A stretch of DNA of 39,793 nt from Bacteroidota bacterium (GCA_013288325.1 JABDCB010000023.1:1-39793); one strand, 5' to 3'; counted from the first letter of the stretch, positions 1 through 8,755 are shown. The notes: a model not told the origin generated them from the letters alone. Translations and numbers: made by a program.

Positions 1-229
1 CAACACCCCCCTTGTCAAGGAAGAAGGTGCGGCGGTACAAATTGCGGAAGCCATCCTGTTTGATGTCTATGGGACAGAAAAAATTGAAGCCCAGCGTCCC
101 TATGAAATCCATCACCTCGATCATTTCTGGGTACTCAAAGGTTCCCAGCCCGAAGGAGGACAAGACTCCTCCTTTCTTATTATCTTAGATGACCGCGACT
201 GTGAAGTAGTTCGGCTCACGCATGAATAA
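1..229 (+). CDS. NTF2-fold immunity-type protein, C-terminal part (5' end outside window)
   Basis: An open frame enters the window from the left (first full codon at base 2) and stops with TAA at 227-229. About 75 residues are visible. They contain TPLVKEEGAAVQIAEAILF, YGTEKIEAQRPYEIHHLDHFW, then VLKGS, a Gly-rich stretch and a final strand ending VVRLTHE. This matches my knowledge of the NTF2-fold immunity family (PF15631-like, YbbC/YhhH type), where a conserved helix is followed by a QRPY strand, a W-V-[IL]-K-G strand and a last strand carrying a D-x-x-[DT]-G/C turn. Proteins of this family are usually cytosolic immunity partners of toxins or polymorphic effectors. No toxin is visible here, but its upstream neighbours are outside the window. 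The stop codon overlaps the ATG of the next gene (222), which suggests translational coupling. Confidence 0.65.
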   Translation, partial: NTPLVKEEGAAVQIAEAILFDVYGTEKIEAQRPYEIHHLDHFWVLKGSQPEGGQDSSFLIILDDRDCEVVRLTHE

Positions 230-2108
230 CAAAAACAAAAGAAGCGAAACGGGAATAGGCAGGAAACTGCTCGTTATACTATTTATTTGTTTTGTTGCTT
301 TTTCTGCCAGCGCCCAGAACGTGTTGGACAGAGCATACGAGAAAGAGACGCCACGCTTTATCCAGCCACCGGACTGGAACAACCCTGCCTTTTTACTCAA
401 AGAGGTCAGACAACCCGATCCCCTGCTTCTTACCTGTCTGCGTTATTATGCTCAGTATTATTCCAAAGAGCCTCTGCATCTGGAAGGGTGTACGTATTTC
501 TATCCCAACCGGGAAGGCAATCCTTTTCGTATTGATACCACCGCACTGATCCCATCCGCTAAAAAACAGGTCATGGATACCTTCGTTCATCAGAACGGCA
601 CCCTGGAGCTTATGCCTGCATGGGCGGATACCAGTACGTATACTAAAAAGGATGTAGGAGACCGTTATCCTCCTTATTATAAAACCCATCTTCCCTCCTT
701 CTTCCGCTATTATGCGGATACTACCTTAAAGAATGCCCTTCCCGGTAAACCGGAAGGTGATCCTTTCTTTTTTATGTTCCAGTGTACAAAGAAATTTTCG
801 GAGCTCTATCACCCTTTCTATTTTAAGAATACCGAAGTGAGCAATAAGGAATACAAAGAATTCGTAAACTGGGTAAGAGATTCCATCGCACGTACCATAT
901 TGGCCGATGCAGGATTTAAAAAATTCGCCCTTGCTGGCGGAGGCATCAACTACAGCACCAAACTGGATTGGGGCGATACCACTTACCGGGAAGCGCTTAT
1001 TGATCTTTACAACAAACCCGAAGAACGATTTTATAACAAAAAAGAGCTGGACAGCCGCAAAGTGATTTATGTCTATACTCCCTATGCTTATGAACATCCG
1101 GACAAAAAATACCTGAAAGATGGGAAGATGGTGATTGGCGTTTATCCCGATACGCTTGCCTGGGTTCATGATTTCGCTTACTCGTATAACGAACCCATGA
1201 CGAATATGTATTTCTGGCATCCGGCTTACGACGGGTATCCGGTGGTAGGCATCACCCGCTTGCAGGCCGAAGCTTTTTTGCATTGGAAAACAGAACGAAT
1301 GCAACGAGAGCTGGATAAACAACACAAAGATCTGATTATCGAATACGACCTGCCTGCCGAATACCAATGGGAGATGGCTGGCTCGGCGCTTAAAAAAGAC
1401 GGAGCACCGGTCGTCCTTCATCAACCTTATATCTTTACCAACGAAAGCTTTCTCTGCGATCTCCGCTTAAAAAGCTCCGATACCATTTGCCAGCAGGTGG
1501 AAATTAAAAGCAAACGCGAACACGATTCATTCCATACCATGTTCCGCTACCAAAGCGCCATGGAACGTGAGCTATACCCCGCCGGTTTCGACTTCAGGCT
1601 GGATGGATATTTTCATGCCGCTCCGGTTGATTATGATGCCGCCTGCCGTCAGTTGAAAGAATATAGCCAAAAGAAACCCCTTTGGTGGGAATCGGCAGGA
1701 CCGCCCAGCGCCCCTCAGCTCTTTGCCTTAAACAAAGATGAAAACGGCATCTGTTACATGGGTGGTAATGTATCGGAATGGATGAAGGAAAACTACAAAG
1801 ACAACTGGTTGCCTTTTTATACCAAGCGAAGAGCCCTCATGAAAAAGCTGAAAGGAAAAGATATCATAATGGCCCTGGCTCTGGAAGAGTATTATAATTC
1901 CCTGTGTGATACCAACGGCGTATTGGTAAGAGGAGCCAACTGGTATGACGAACGCTATAACAACCGCAACGGCAAAAACATTATCGGCATGAACGCCAAA
2001 ACATTTGCCGACCCCACCAAAAGTTTCAGCACCGTAGGCTTCCGGTATGTGGTAAGGGTAAAAAGGAAAGAGGAAGAAAAAACCCTGCATCCTTCCCGGG
2101 AGAAGTGA
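222..2108 (+). CDS. Secreted SUMF1/formylglycine-generating-enzyme-like protein (GldK/GldJ-like)
   Basis: The product is 628 aa. The N-terminus is basic (residues 1-14), followed by a hydrophobic core and a Sec-type end SASAQ near residue 32, with no lipobox cysteine. Residues 190-230 hold the typical opening of the FGE-sulfatase fold (FYFKNTEVSNKEYKEFVNWV). The C-terminal part has GNVSEWMKENY and, near the end, VLVRGANWYD followed by a TVGFRYVVRV strand. These are hallmarks of the SUMF1 family and of its gliding/type IX secretion members GldJ and GldK. The middle is longer than in classic FGE, as in GldK-like proteins. In gliding bacteria GldK forms the periplasmic ring of type IX secretion, but gldL/M/N are not downstream here. 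This is therefore more likely a paralogue than the machine component. The start overlaps the previous stop by 8 bases. Confidence 0.7.
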   Translation: MNNKNKRSETGIGRKLLVILFICFVAFSASAQNVLDRAYEKETPRFIQPPDWNNPAFLLKEVRQPDPLLLTCLRYYAQYYSKEPLHLEGCTYFYPNREGNPFRIDTTALIPSAKKQVMDTFVHQNGTLELMPAWADTSTYTKKDVGDRYPPYYKTHLPSFFRYYADTTLKNALPGKPEGDPFFFMFQCTKKFSELYHPFYFKNTEVSNKEYKEFVNWVRDSIARTILADAGFKKFALAGGGINYSTKLDWGDTTYREALIDLYNKPEERFYNKKELDSRKVIYVYTPYAYEHPDKKYLKDGKMVIGVYPDTLAWVHDFAYSYNEPMTNMYFWHPAYDGYPVVGITRLQAEAFLHWKTERMQRELDKQHKDLIIEYDLPAEYQWEMAGSALKKDGAPVVLHQPYIFTNESFLCDLRLKSSDTICQQVEIKSKREHDSFHTMFRYQSAMERELYPAGFDFRLDGYFHAAPVDYDAACRQLKEYSQKKPLWWESAGPPSAPQLFALNKDENGICYMGGNVSEWMKENYKDNWLPFYTKRRALMKKLKGKDIIMALALEEYYNSLCDTNGVLVRGANWYDERYNNRNGKNIIGMNAKTFADPTKSFSTVGFRYVVRVKRKEEEKTLHPSREK

Positions 2109-2124
2109 CTCCGCAACTAATCCT

Positions 2125-2132
2125 TACATTTG
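2125..2132 (+). promoter_or_regulatory. Bacteroidota -7 promoter element for the response regulator gene
   Basis: TACATTTG matches the Bacteroidota sigma-ABfr -7 consensus TAnnTTTG exactly. It lies in the 42-bp gap between the SUMF1-like gene and the ATG at 2151, giving a predicted leader of about 15 nt. No clear -33 TTG was found at the usual spacing. Confidence 0.5.
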
Positions 2133-2150
2133 CGCACAAACCGGCGTAAA

Positions 2151-2840
2151 ATGAATATCCTGATCATAGAAGACGATTCCAGACTGGCTGAGCTTATCCG
2201 GAGGGGGCTGGAGGAACAAGGTTATATGGTCACCATTGCCTTTGACGGACAGATGGGACAGAAACTGGCCATGAATAATGCCTATGATCTGGTGATTACG
2301 GACATCATCCTTCCCAAAATCAACGGACTCGATTTTTGTAAGGAACTTCGCCGCGCCAAACCCCATATTCCCATTATCATGCTTACTGCACTGGGCACTA
2401 CTGATGATAAGGTAGAAGGGTTTGATGCCGGAGCGGATGATTATCTGGTGAAACCTTTTGACTTCCGTGAACTGCATGTACGAATCAGAGCTTTGCTGAA
2501 ACGACCTAACAGTAGCACACAGATGCAGGGATTTCTGCTCAAATACGCCGACCTGGAAATGAATCTGCAAACGCGTATCGTGACCCGCGGTAATAAGGAA
2601 ATAGTGCTTACACCCAAGGAATTCAAACTTCTTGAATACATGTTGCAAAACAGTGAGCGCGTGGTGTCACGGTCCGAAATTGCGGAAAAAGTATGGGACA
2701 CGAAGTTTGATACCGGAACTAATTTTATTGATGTATACATCAATTATCTGCGCAAGAAACTGGACAAAAATTCATCGGTTAAACTCATTCACACCAAACC
2801 CGGTATCGGATTCATCTTTAAGGAAGAGAAACAGTCATGA
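2151..2840 (+). CDS. OmpR-family response regulator transcription factor
   Basis: The product is 229 aa from the ATG at 2151. A longer reading starting at a TTG at 2130 would overlap the promoter box, so I reject it. The receiver domain (about 1-115) shows the acidic pair at D8/D9, the phospho-acceptor D51 in LVITDIILPK, a T/S in IIMLTALGT and K in DDYLVKPFDF. The C-terminal winged helix (about 130-227) contains LTPKEFKLLEYMLQN, the recognition region RSEIAEKVWDT and the typical end IDVYINYLRKKLDKNSSVKL-IHTKPGIGF. This is the CusR/PhoB architecture. The stop overlaps the start of the kinase gene in an ATGA, so the two are translationally coupled. The target is unknown. The next operon (OprB porin plus MgtA) is a reasonable guess by proximity only. 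Confidence 0.9.
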   Translation: MNILIIEDDSRLAELIRRGLEEQGYMVTIAFDGQMGQKLAMNNAYDLVITDIILPKINGLDFCKELRRAKPHIPIIMLTALGTTDDKVEGFDAGADDYLVKPFDFRELHVRIRALLKRPNSSTQMQGFLLKYADLEMNLQTRIVTRGNKEIVLTPKEFKLLEYMLQNSERVVSRSEIAEKVWDTKFDTGTNFIDVYINYLRKKLDKNSSVKLIHTKPGIGFIFKEEKQS

Positions 2841-4204
2841 AAATCCGTAATAAGCTCACCCTGCTTTTTACCGGCACCATTGCTGCCCTGATGGTAGCGT
2901 TTGCATGGGTCGTTTATTTTTCTTTTTCCGAAAGCAGGGAAACAGAATATTTCAATCTGCTTAAACAAAGCGCTGTCACAAAGGCCAAACTTTTGCTGGA
3001 TGCTAAAATACCTCCATCCGATTTACAAACGATTTACCGCAACTCCGGAAATCTTCTGTTTCAGGAAGAAGTGGCTATCTATGATACGTCTTTTCATCTT
3101 CTTTATCATGACGCTGTTGAAATTGACAAGGTAAAGGAAACCAAACAGATGATAGATGATATTGTCCGTGAAAAAGAAATCCATTTTTATCAGAAAGACC
3201 TGCAGGTGGTAGGTATCTATTTTTCTCACAACGGGAATAACTACGTAATCACATCGGCTGCTTACGATGTGCTGGGACTTGCCAAGTTGAAAAATCTAAG
3301 GCTTACATTGATTATTACACTTTGTGTTTCCATCATCTTTATTTTTATTGCCGGCCGCTTTTTTTCAAAACAGGCACTAAAACCGGTGTCCGACCTGGTA
3401 GACCGTGTAGAGGAAATTACCGCCACCAATCTTGATCTGAGGGTAAACGAAGGCAATGGCAAAGATGAAATTGCCGAGCTGGCCACCACCTTCAATCAGA
3501 TGCTGAACAGACTGGAGAGCTCCTTTGATGCACAAAAAGAATTCGTATCAAACGTGGCACATGAACTGCGCACTCCGCTTACAGCTATGCTGGCCGAATT
3601 GCAACTTACCTTGGAAAAAGACAGAACTAATATTGAATACAAACACTCTATTGAACATGCCATCGGCGATGCGCAAAAAGTGGTACGTCTGTCGAACGAT
3701 CTGTTGGATCTTGCTAAAGCCAATTATGACCAGACTGAAATCAATTTCAAAGAACTGAGGCTGGATGAAATCCTCCTGGATGCCAGAAATGATGTGATCC
3801 ACAATCATCCCGATTATAAAGTGAATATTATTTTTGAACGGGAGATTGAAGAAGATGCCTGTATTTCTGTAAAAGGAAATGAGTACCTGTTGAAACAAGC
3901 CTTTGGTAATATCATCGAAAACGGATGCAAATTTTCAGCCGGTAAGGAATGCTCCATAGCCATTACCTATCTGGATGGCAAAAGCATTCTTCGTTTTCAG
4001 GATAAAGGAGTGGGTATACCGGAAAAGGAATTGCCGAACATCTTTAATTCCTTTTATAGAGGCGAAAATCAAAACCTGGCCTATGGAAATGGTATAGGGC
4101 TCTCGCTGGCGCATAAAATCATTACCCTTCATAAAGGTATTATTCTGGTATCCTCTCAGGTCAATGAAGGCACAACCTTTACCATTGAAATACCCCACCT
4201 CTGA
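2837..4204 (+). CDS. Membrane sensor histidine kinase (HAMP, HisKA, HATPase)
   Basis: The product is 455 aa and is coupled to the response regulator by a 4-base overlap. A first membrane span lies at about residues 8-28, followed by a roughly 125-residue extracytoplasmic sensor region. A second span is at about 155-175 and a HAMP domain at about 175-230. The H-box FVSNVAHELRTPLTAM has its phospho-accepting His at residue 242. The catalytic domain shows the N-box (NIIENGCKFS), G1 (DKGVGIP), F-box (FNSFYRG) and G2 (GNGIGLSLAH). Layout and sequence resemble CusS/heavy-metal-type kinases, but the sensor region has no obvious metal-binding cluster, so the signal cannot be named. It should phosphorylate the regulator encoded just upstream. 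Confidence 0.9.
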   Translation: MKIRNKLTLLFTGTIAALMVAFAWVVYFSFSESRETEYFNLLKQSAVTKAKLLLDAKIPPSDLQTIYRNSGNLLFQEEVAIYDTSFHLLYHDAVEIDKVKETKQMIDDIVREKEIHFYQKDLQVVGIYFSHNGNNYVITSAAYDVLGLAKLKNLRLTLIITLCVSIIFIFIAGRFFSKQALKPVSDLVDRVEEITATNLDLRVNEGNGKDEIAELATTFNQMLNRLESSFDAQKEFVSNVAHELRTPLTAMLAELQLTLEKDRTNIEYKHSIEHAIGDAQKVVRLSNDLLDLAKANYDQTEINFKELRLDEILLDARNDVIHNHPDYKVNIIFEREIEEDACISVKGNEYLLKQAFGNIIENGCKFSAGKECSIAITYLDGKSILRFQDKGVGIPEKELPNIFNSFYRGENQNLAYGNGIGLSLAHKIITLHKGIILVSSQVNEGTTFTIEIPHL

Positions 4205-4244
4205 CCCCTATTAGAGAATTCTAATTTTTTTATAATAGTTTCCT

Positions 4245-4270
4245 AAAAGACCCTCTTAAAGGGCCTTTTT
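4245..4270 (+). terminator. Hairpin with T-run after the two-component genes
   Basis: AAAAGACCCT (4245-4254) can pair with AGGGCCTTTT (4260-4269), with one A/C mismatch, a 5-nt loop and a T-run at the 3' side. It lies 40 bp after the kinase stop and separates the two-component operon from the porin-mgtA operon. Confidence 0.6.
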
Positions 4271-4351
4271 ACTTTTACGCCATATTTAAAACCTCACCAC
4301 CATGGATGCTGGCCCTAGTAAAATCAAATCAATCATCTGATCCATGCGTTA

Positions 4352-4396
4352 CATGCTTTTGCATTCCTGCGTAGGGTCAAAAATGCAAAAGTCATG
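4352..4396 (+). repeat. Inverted repeat enclosing the porin start codon
   Basis: CATGCTTTTGCATT (4352-4365) is complementary to AATGCAAAAG-T-CATG (4382-4396). This gives 14 base pairs with a single bulged T at 4392 and a 16-nt loop. The right arm contains the ATG (4394) of the OprB-like gene. In RNA this would bury the start codon. In DNA it could be an operator. A near-match to the -7 box (TGCTTTTG, 4354-4361) overlaps the left arm, so which reading applies depends on the true transcription start. Confidence 0.55.
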
Positions 4397-5902
4397 AAAA
4401 AGAATAACATCAAATCCAACAACAAACGTCCTGACAGCAAATCTATCAGACGTTTTACCAAAAAATCGATAAAAAGGAATTATTTCTATCTGAAAGGCCT
4501 TGAAGCTCCCTTCTTTGCCATAGCATTGTTGCTGGGCATGGCTGTAAACGCCCAAACCGCTGATACAACAAAAAAAACAACACATATATCGATTACGGAA
4601 ATAAACAACGAGCGGGTTGGGCGCGATTCCATCGCCAACTGGACGTTGCATATGCAGGTTTCCACAGTGTATCAGGCGCATAATGCATTTTCTGTTCCTT
4701 ATGCAGGCCCCAAAAGTTTAAGCAACCAGGCTGATAATGCATTATCACTTACCCACACTATTTTTCTGGGGCGTAAACTATGGAGAGGCGCCACCTTTTA
4801 CTTCAATCCCGAGCTTACGGGTGGAAAAGGCTTAAGCGGGGCAACAGGCATAGCCGGTTTCCCTAACGGTGAAATTTACCGTGTGGGGAATCCCACTCCC
4901 ACTCCATTTGTTGCCAGAGCATTTCTTCAGCAGGTAATACCCTTGAAGAATACCGGGTATGAAACAACAGAAAGCGATATCAATCAATTAGGTGGCAAAA
5001 AACCTACTTCAAAAATTGTCATTCAGCTTGGTAAATTATGCATTGCCGATTTCTTTGATGCCAACAATTATAATCATGATGCCCGTTCCCAGTTCCTTAA
5101 CTGGTCCCTCATGGCTCATGGGGCCTGGGATTTTCCAGCCGATACCCGCGGTTATACCTGGGGCGGAGTCATAGAGCTCATCAAACCGGATTGGTCCATC
5201 AGGATCGCTTCTGTTGCCGTTCCAAAAATTGCCAATGGTTTGCCCATGGAATATAGCATCAGCCCCGGCAAACTGGCCAATTCAGAAGCTTTTGAATACG
5301 AACGGAAATGGAACATAAAAAATCATCCGGGAGCTATACGCGGCACACTTTACATGACCTATTGCAGAGCACCCAAATACAAGGATGCAACTGCCCAACT
5401 GGCCAGAGAAGACAGCACACTGATGAAAATTATTTCAGGACAAGTAGAAAGCACCACCTACGGGGGAATGAAATATGGCATGGGTCTCAACGCCGAACAG
5501 GAAGTGATGAAAGGGGTGGGTGCATTTGCAAGGGTAAACTGGAATGACGGTCAGTATGCTACCTGGGCATTTACCGAAATAGATAGAAGTGCACAACTGG
5601 GAATAACAATCAAAGGAAGTTACTGGAAGCGGCCTAACGACCAGCTCGGCATAGCAGGGGTAGTGAATGGTCTATCGCAGGATCATATCGATTACCTGAA
5701 AGCCGGAGGTATTGGAATTATTATCGGAGACGGACATCTGAATTATGGCAATGAATACATCATGGAGACATTTTATCGTATCCAGATTTCCAGTAATCTA
5801 TTTGTATCGCCCGATTACCAATTGGTACTCAATCCTGCCTATAACAAAGACAGAAGAGGTCCGGTAAGTATTCCAGGAATCAGGATACATGTGGCGCTTT
5901 AA
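4394..5902 (+). CDS. OprB-type carbohydrate-selective porin family protein
   Basis: The product is 502 aa. Residues 1-35 are unusually long and basic for a signal-peptide n-region. A hydrophobic core ending AVNAQ follows near residue 53, so this is a Sec-exported outer membrane protein with an extended n-region. The mature part has repeated amphipathic strands and the family signature LTGGKGLSGATGIAGFPNGE followed by RVGN. It ends in an aromatic-rich strand (RIQISSNLFVSPDYQLVLNP) with the barrel closing at HVAL. This matches the OprB family (PF04966-like), which makes 16-18-stranded porins for sugars and other small solutes. It is followed after 7 bp by mgtA, so the two are almost certainly cotranscribed. 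That suggests the porin may serve cation entry, which is an inference. The start codon lies inside an inverted repeat. Confidence 0.8.
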   Translation: MKKNNIKSNNKRPDSKSIRRFTKKSIKRNYFYLKGLEAPFFAIALLLGMAVNAQTADTTKKTTHISITEINNERVGRDSIANWTLHMQVSTVYQAHNAFSVPYAGPKSLSNQADNALSLTHTIFLGRKLWRGATFYFNPELTGGKGLSGATGIAGFPNGEIYRVGNPTPTPFVARAFLQQVIPLKNTGYETTESDINQLGGKKPTSKIVIQLGKLCIADFFDANNYNHDARSQFLNWSLMAHGAWDFPADTRGYTWGGVIELIKPDWSIRIASVAVPKIANGLPMEYSISPGKLANSEAFEYERKWNIKNHPGAIRGTLYMTYCRAPKYKDATAQLAREDSTLMKIISGQVESTTYGGMKYGMGLNAEQEVMKGVGAFARVNWNDGQYATWAFTEIDRSAQLGITIKGSYWKRPNDQLGIAGVVNGLSQDHIDYLKAGGIGIIIGDGHLNYGNEYIMETFYRIQISSNLFVSPDYQLVLNPAYNKDRRGPVSIPGIRIHVAL

Positions 5903-5909
5903 TAGCTGA

Positions 5910-8660
5910 ATGACAAAAACAACGACTTATACTAAAGAAACGGAGGATGCGAAAATGGAAACACTCGTTGACAATAAAAAGAAGACTTCTTTTTTCCCTA
6001 ACGGAAAAATGAACGGAGCTGCTGAAGCCGCCTCCGGCACACTTAATAAGATTGCCGGCTCTCCGAATGAGACCATCCTTATCCTGCTTAACAGCGACAT
6101 GACCGGGTTGAGCGAAGAAGAGGTGGAAACAAAACGAGCAAAATGCGGCGTCAACGAAATACAACACGAAAAAGCCCCTGCCTGGTACCGGCAACTACTG
6201 GAAGCCTTCATCAATCCTTTTATCGGTGTACTCATCATTATCGCCACCATTTCATTTATCATGGATGTGGTAATGGCCCCGCCGGGTGAAGAGGATTATA
6301 AAACCGTGTCCGTGGTAGGTATTATGGTCATGCTTAGTTCCCTCCTTCGTTTCTGGCAGGAATATTCCAGCAACCGTGCTGCCGAACAGCTCAAAAACAT
6401 GGTGAAAACCACCACCACCGTCTTAAGACAGGGAGAAGGCAAAAAAGAAATAGAGATCAAATATCTGGTACCGGGGGATATCATCTATCTCAGTGCAGGA
6501 GATATGATACCTGCCGATTGCAGGGTTTTGCATGCCAAAGATTTATTTGTAAGCCAGGCCATGCTCACCGGAGAATCTCTTCCGGTTGAAAAACGGGATC
6601 ATGAAATGAGCGGTGCTTTCACCCGCCCGCAACTTGAACTGGATAATATTTGCTTCATGGGTACCAATGTGGTAAGCGGAACAGCTACCGCTATTGTTAT
6701 TAACACCGGTAACCTCACTTACTTCGGAACCATCGGGAAATCTCTTACCGGCAAACGGGCCGAAACAAGCTTTGATAAAGGAGTGAATAAAGTGAGCTGG
6801 CTCCTGATCCGGTTTATGCTCGTCATGGTGCCCCTGGTATTTTTGATCAATGGTTTTGTAAAAGGAAACTGGATGGAGGCTTTGCTTTTTTCCATTTCTG
6901 TTGCAGTAGGTCTCACACCGGAAATGTTGCCCATGATTGTGACTGCTAATCTTGCCAAAGGAGCGGTCAACATGAGTAAACGAAAAGTCATCGTTAAACG
7001 ATTGAATGCTATTCAGAATATCGGCGCCATGGACATTCTTTGCACCGACAAAACAGGAACACTTACACTGGACAAAATTGTGCTGGAACGTCACCTGAAT
7101 GTATTGGGTGAGGAGGATGATGAAGTGCTTAAATGGGCTTATCTGAACAGCTTTCATCAGACCGGGTTGAAAAACATTCTGGATAAAGCGGTTCTCGAAC
7201 ACAGCGAATTGCATAACTATATAAAAGTGGAAGAGGATTTTGAAAAGATTGATGAAATCCCCTTCGATTTTCACCGCCGGAGGATGAGTGTTATTCTGGA
7301 AATGAAAAACGGCAAACATTTATTGATCTGCAAAGGTGCGGTGGAAGAAATGCTGAGTATATGCTCAAGCGCATTTGATCCGGGAGAGGATCGGCAACTG
7401 CATATTGAACAGGATAAAGTAGTTCCGATGGACGAAAAAATCCGCGCCAATATCCTGAACACCTCCCGAAAACTGAATGAAGAAGGACTACGTGTATTAT
7501 TGGTAGCCATTAAAGAATATGACGAACGTCCGCTGACTTATTCTGTGGCCGATGAATGCAACCTGACCATCACCGGATTCATCGGGTTTCTTGACCCGGC
7601 CAAACCTTCTGCCAAACCATCCATAGAGGCCCTGCTAAAACTCGGAGTGTCGATAAAAGTGCTCACCGGTGATAATGAGATTGTAACTAAAAAGATATGC
7701 AGAGATGTAGGCATCCCTGTTAATAATTTTCTGCTGGGGTCTGAAGTGGAACAGATGGATGATTTTACCCTTGCCGACAAACTGGAAGAAACCAGTATCC
7801 TTGCCAAATTAAGCCCCATTCAGAAATCGCGTGTGGTGAAACTGCTTCAGTCAAGAGGACATACCGTTGGCTTTATGGGCGACGGGATCAATGATGCGGC
7901 AGCTTTAAAAGATGCGGATGTGGGAATCTCCGTCGACACCGCCGTGGATATTGCCAAAGAAAGCGCCGATATAATATTACTCGAAAAAGATTTAATGGTA
8001 TTACGCAAAGGGGTGGTATATGGCCGGAGAACTTTTGGGAATATTATTAAATACATCAAGATGACGGCCAGCAGTAATTTCGGGAATATGTTCAGCATGC
8101 TCGGCGCCAGCGCCTTTTTACCTTTCCTGCCTATGCTGCCGATCCAGTTACTGGTACAAAATCTGTTGTACGACGTATCCCAGATTTCCATTCCCTGGGA
8201 TTCCATGGATAAGGAATTCATAGAAAAACCTCAAAAGTGGAATGCCGGAAGTATCAGCCGTTTTATGATCTTCATCGGTCCCATCAGCTCTATATTCGAT
8301 TATGCCACATTTGCTCTGATGTTCTATTACTTCAAAGCCAACTCACCCGAGCATCAGAGCCTTTTCCAGTCGGGGTGGTTTATTGAGGGTTTGCTTTCAC
8401 AGACCCTTATTGTTCATATGATCCGTACACGCAAAATTCCTTTTATTCAAAGCTGGGCCACTGCACCGGTGGTAGCACTTACAAGCCTGATCATGGCTAT
8501 TGGTGTTTTTATCCCTTTCTCACCGCTGGCAGGAGCATTAAAAATGACTCCGTTGCCACTTTCCTATTTCCCCTGGCTCATCTGCTTTCTATTTGCTTAT
8601 TGCGCCCTTACCCAATTCATTAAAAATCTGTTTATCAAAAAATTCAAGCAATGGCTGTAA
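5910..8660 (+). CDS. mgtA: Magnesium-translocating P-type ATPase (MgtA/MgtB type, P3B)
   Basis: The product is 916 aa, a normal length for MgtA. An N-terminal cytoplasmic tail contains the cation-ATPase N motif region (GLSEEEVETKRAKCGVNEI). Two membrane spans follow, then the actuator loop with MLTGESLPVEK. The membrane motif VAVGLTPEMLPMIVTANLA is typical of MgtA. The phosphorylation site CTDKTGTLTLD has its aspartate at residue 380. Further motifs are the KGAVEEM nucleotide-binding site, VLTGDNE and MGDGINDAAALKDADVGISV. Six C-terminal spans start with FGNMFSMLGASAFLPFLPM and LLVQNLLYDVSQ, which are diagnostic of the MgtA/MgtB subclass. It imports Mg2+ across the inner membrane using ATP. 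It is cotranscribed with the OprB porin and overlaps a 34-codon ORF at its 3' end. No M-box riboswitch was recognised upstream. Confidence 0.95.
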   Translation: MTKTTTYTKETEDAKMETLVDNKKKTSFFPNGKMNGAAEAASGTLNKIAGSPNETILILLNSDMTGLSEEEVETKRAKCGVNEIQHEKAPAWYRQLLEAFINPFIGVLIIIATISFIMDVVMAPPGEEDYKTVSVVGIMVMLSSLLRFWQEYSSNRAAEQLKNMVKTTTTVLRQGEGKKEIEIKYLVPGDIIYLSAGDMIPADCRVLHAKDLFVSQAMLTGESLPVEKRDHEMSGAFTRPQLELDNICFMGTNVVSGTATAIVINTGNLTYFGTIGKSLTGKRAETSFDKGVNKVSWLLIRFMLVMVPLVFLINGFVKGNWMEALLFSISVAVGLTPEMLPMIVTANLAKGAVNMSKRKVIVKRLNAIQNIGAMDILCTDKTGTLTLDKIVLERHLNVLGEEDDEVLKWAYLNSFHQTGLKNILDKAVLEHSELHNYIKVEEDFEKIDEIPFDFHRRRMSVILEMKNGKHLLICKGAVEEMLSICSSAFDPGEDRQLHIEQDKVVPMDEKIRANILNTSRKLNEEGLRVLLVAIKEYDERPLTYSVADECNLTITGFIGFLDPAKPSAKPSIEALLKLGVSIKVLTGDNEIVTKKICRDVGIPVNNFLLGSEVEQMDDFTLADKLEETSILAKLSPIQKSRVVKLLQSRGHTVGFMGDGINDAAALKDADVGISVDTAVDIAKESADIILLEKDLMVLRKGVVYGRRTFGNIIKYIKMTASSNFGNMFSMLGASAFLPFLPMLPIQLLVQNLLYDVSQISIPWDSMDKEFIEKPQKWNAGSISRFMIFIGPISSIFDYATFALMFYYFKANSPEHQSLFQSGWFIEGLLSQTLIVHMIRTRKIPFIQSWATAPVVALTSLIMAIGVFIPFSPLAGALKMTPLPLSYFPWLICFLFAYCALTQFIKNLFIKKFKQWL

Positions 8661-8755
8661 AAAAACCGAGGACACGATGGTTATTGGCCATCGTGCTTCT
8701 CCTCTTATTGGGTATCCTGATCGAATTTATGACCGGACATTTTCATCTCTTCTGA
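8651..8755 (+). CDS. Candidate 34-aa single-span membrane protein overlapping mgtA
   Basis: An ATG at 8651 lies inside the last codons of mgtA in the +1 frame and opens a 34-codon ORF ending TGA at 8753-8755. The product begins MAVKKPRTR. It then has one hydrophobic segment (about residues 10-28, WLLAIVLLLLLGILIEFM) and a short His/Phe-rich tail, GHFHLF. The positive-inside rule predicts the N-terminus in the cytoplasm. The 10-base overlap implies translational coupling to mgtA. Enterobacteria have unrelated tiny membrane peptides (MgtS, MgtR, KdpF) that modulate Mg2+ or K+ P-type ATPases, so a similar role is a sensible hypothesis. Caution: the ORF contains a perfect 8-bp hairpin (8673-8680 with 8688-8695), so part of the signal could be an mRNA 3' structure, and no homologue is recalled. 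Confidence 0.5.
   Translation: MAVKKPRTRWLLAIVLLLLLGILIEFMTGHFHLF

Noticed and set aside
2130-2150. Upstream TTG start for the OmpR-type regulator
   Set aside because: The TTG falls within the -7 promoter box. The ATG at 2151 gives the canonical receiver-domain start.
6543-7319. Long antisense open frames (also 16752-17198, 18813-19349, 28332-29117, 33253-33789)
   Set aside because: They lie opposite strongly supported genes (mgtA, kdpA, kdpB, bluB-cobT, btuB), lack family motifs, and have the composition of shadow frames.
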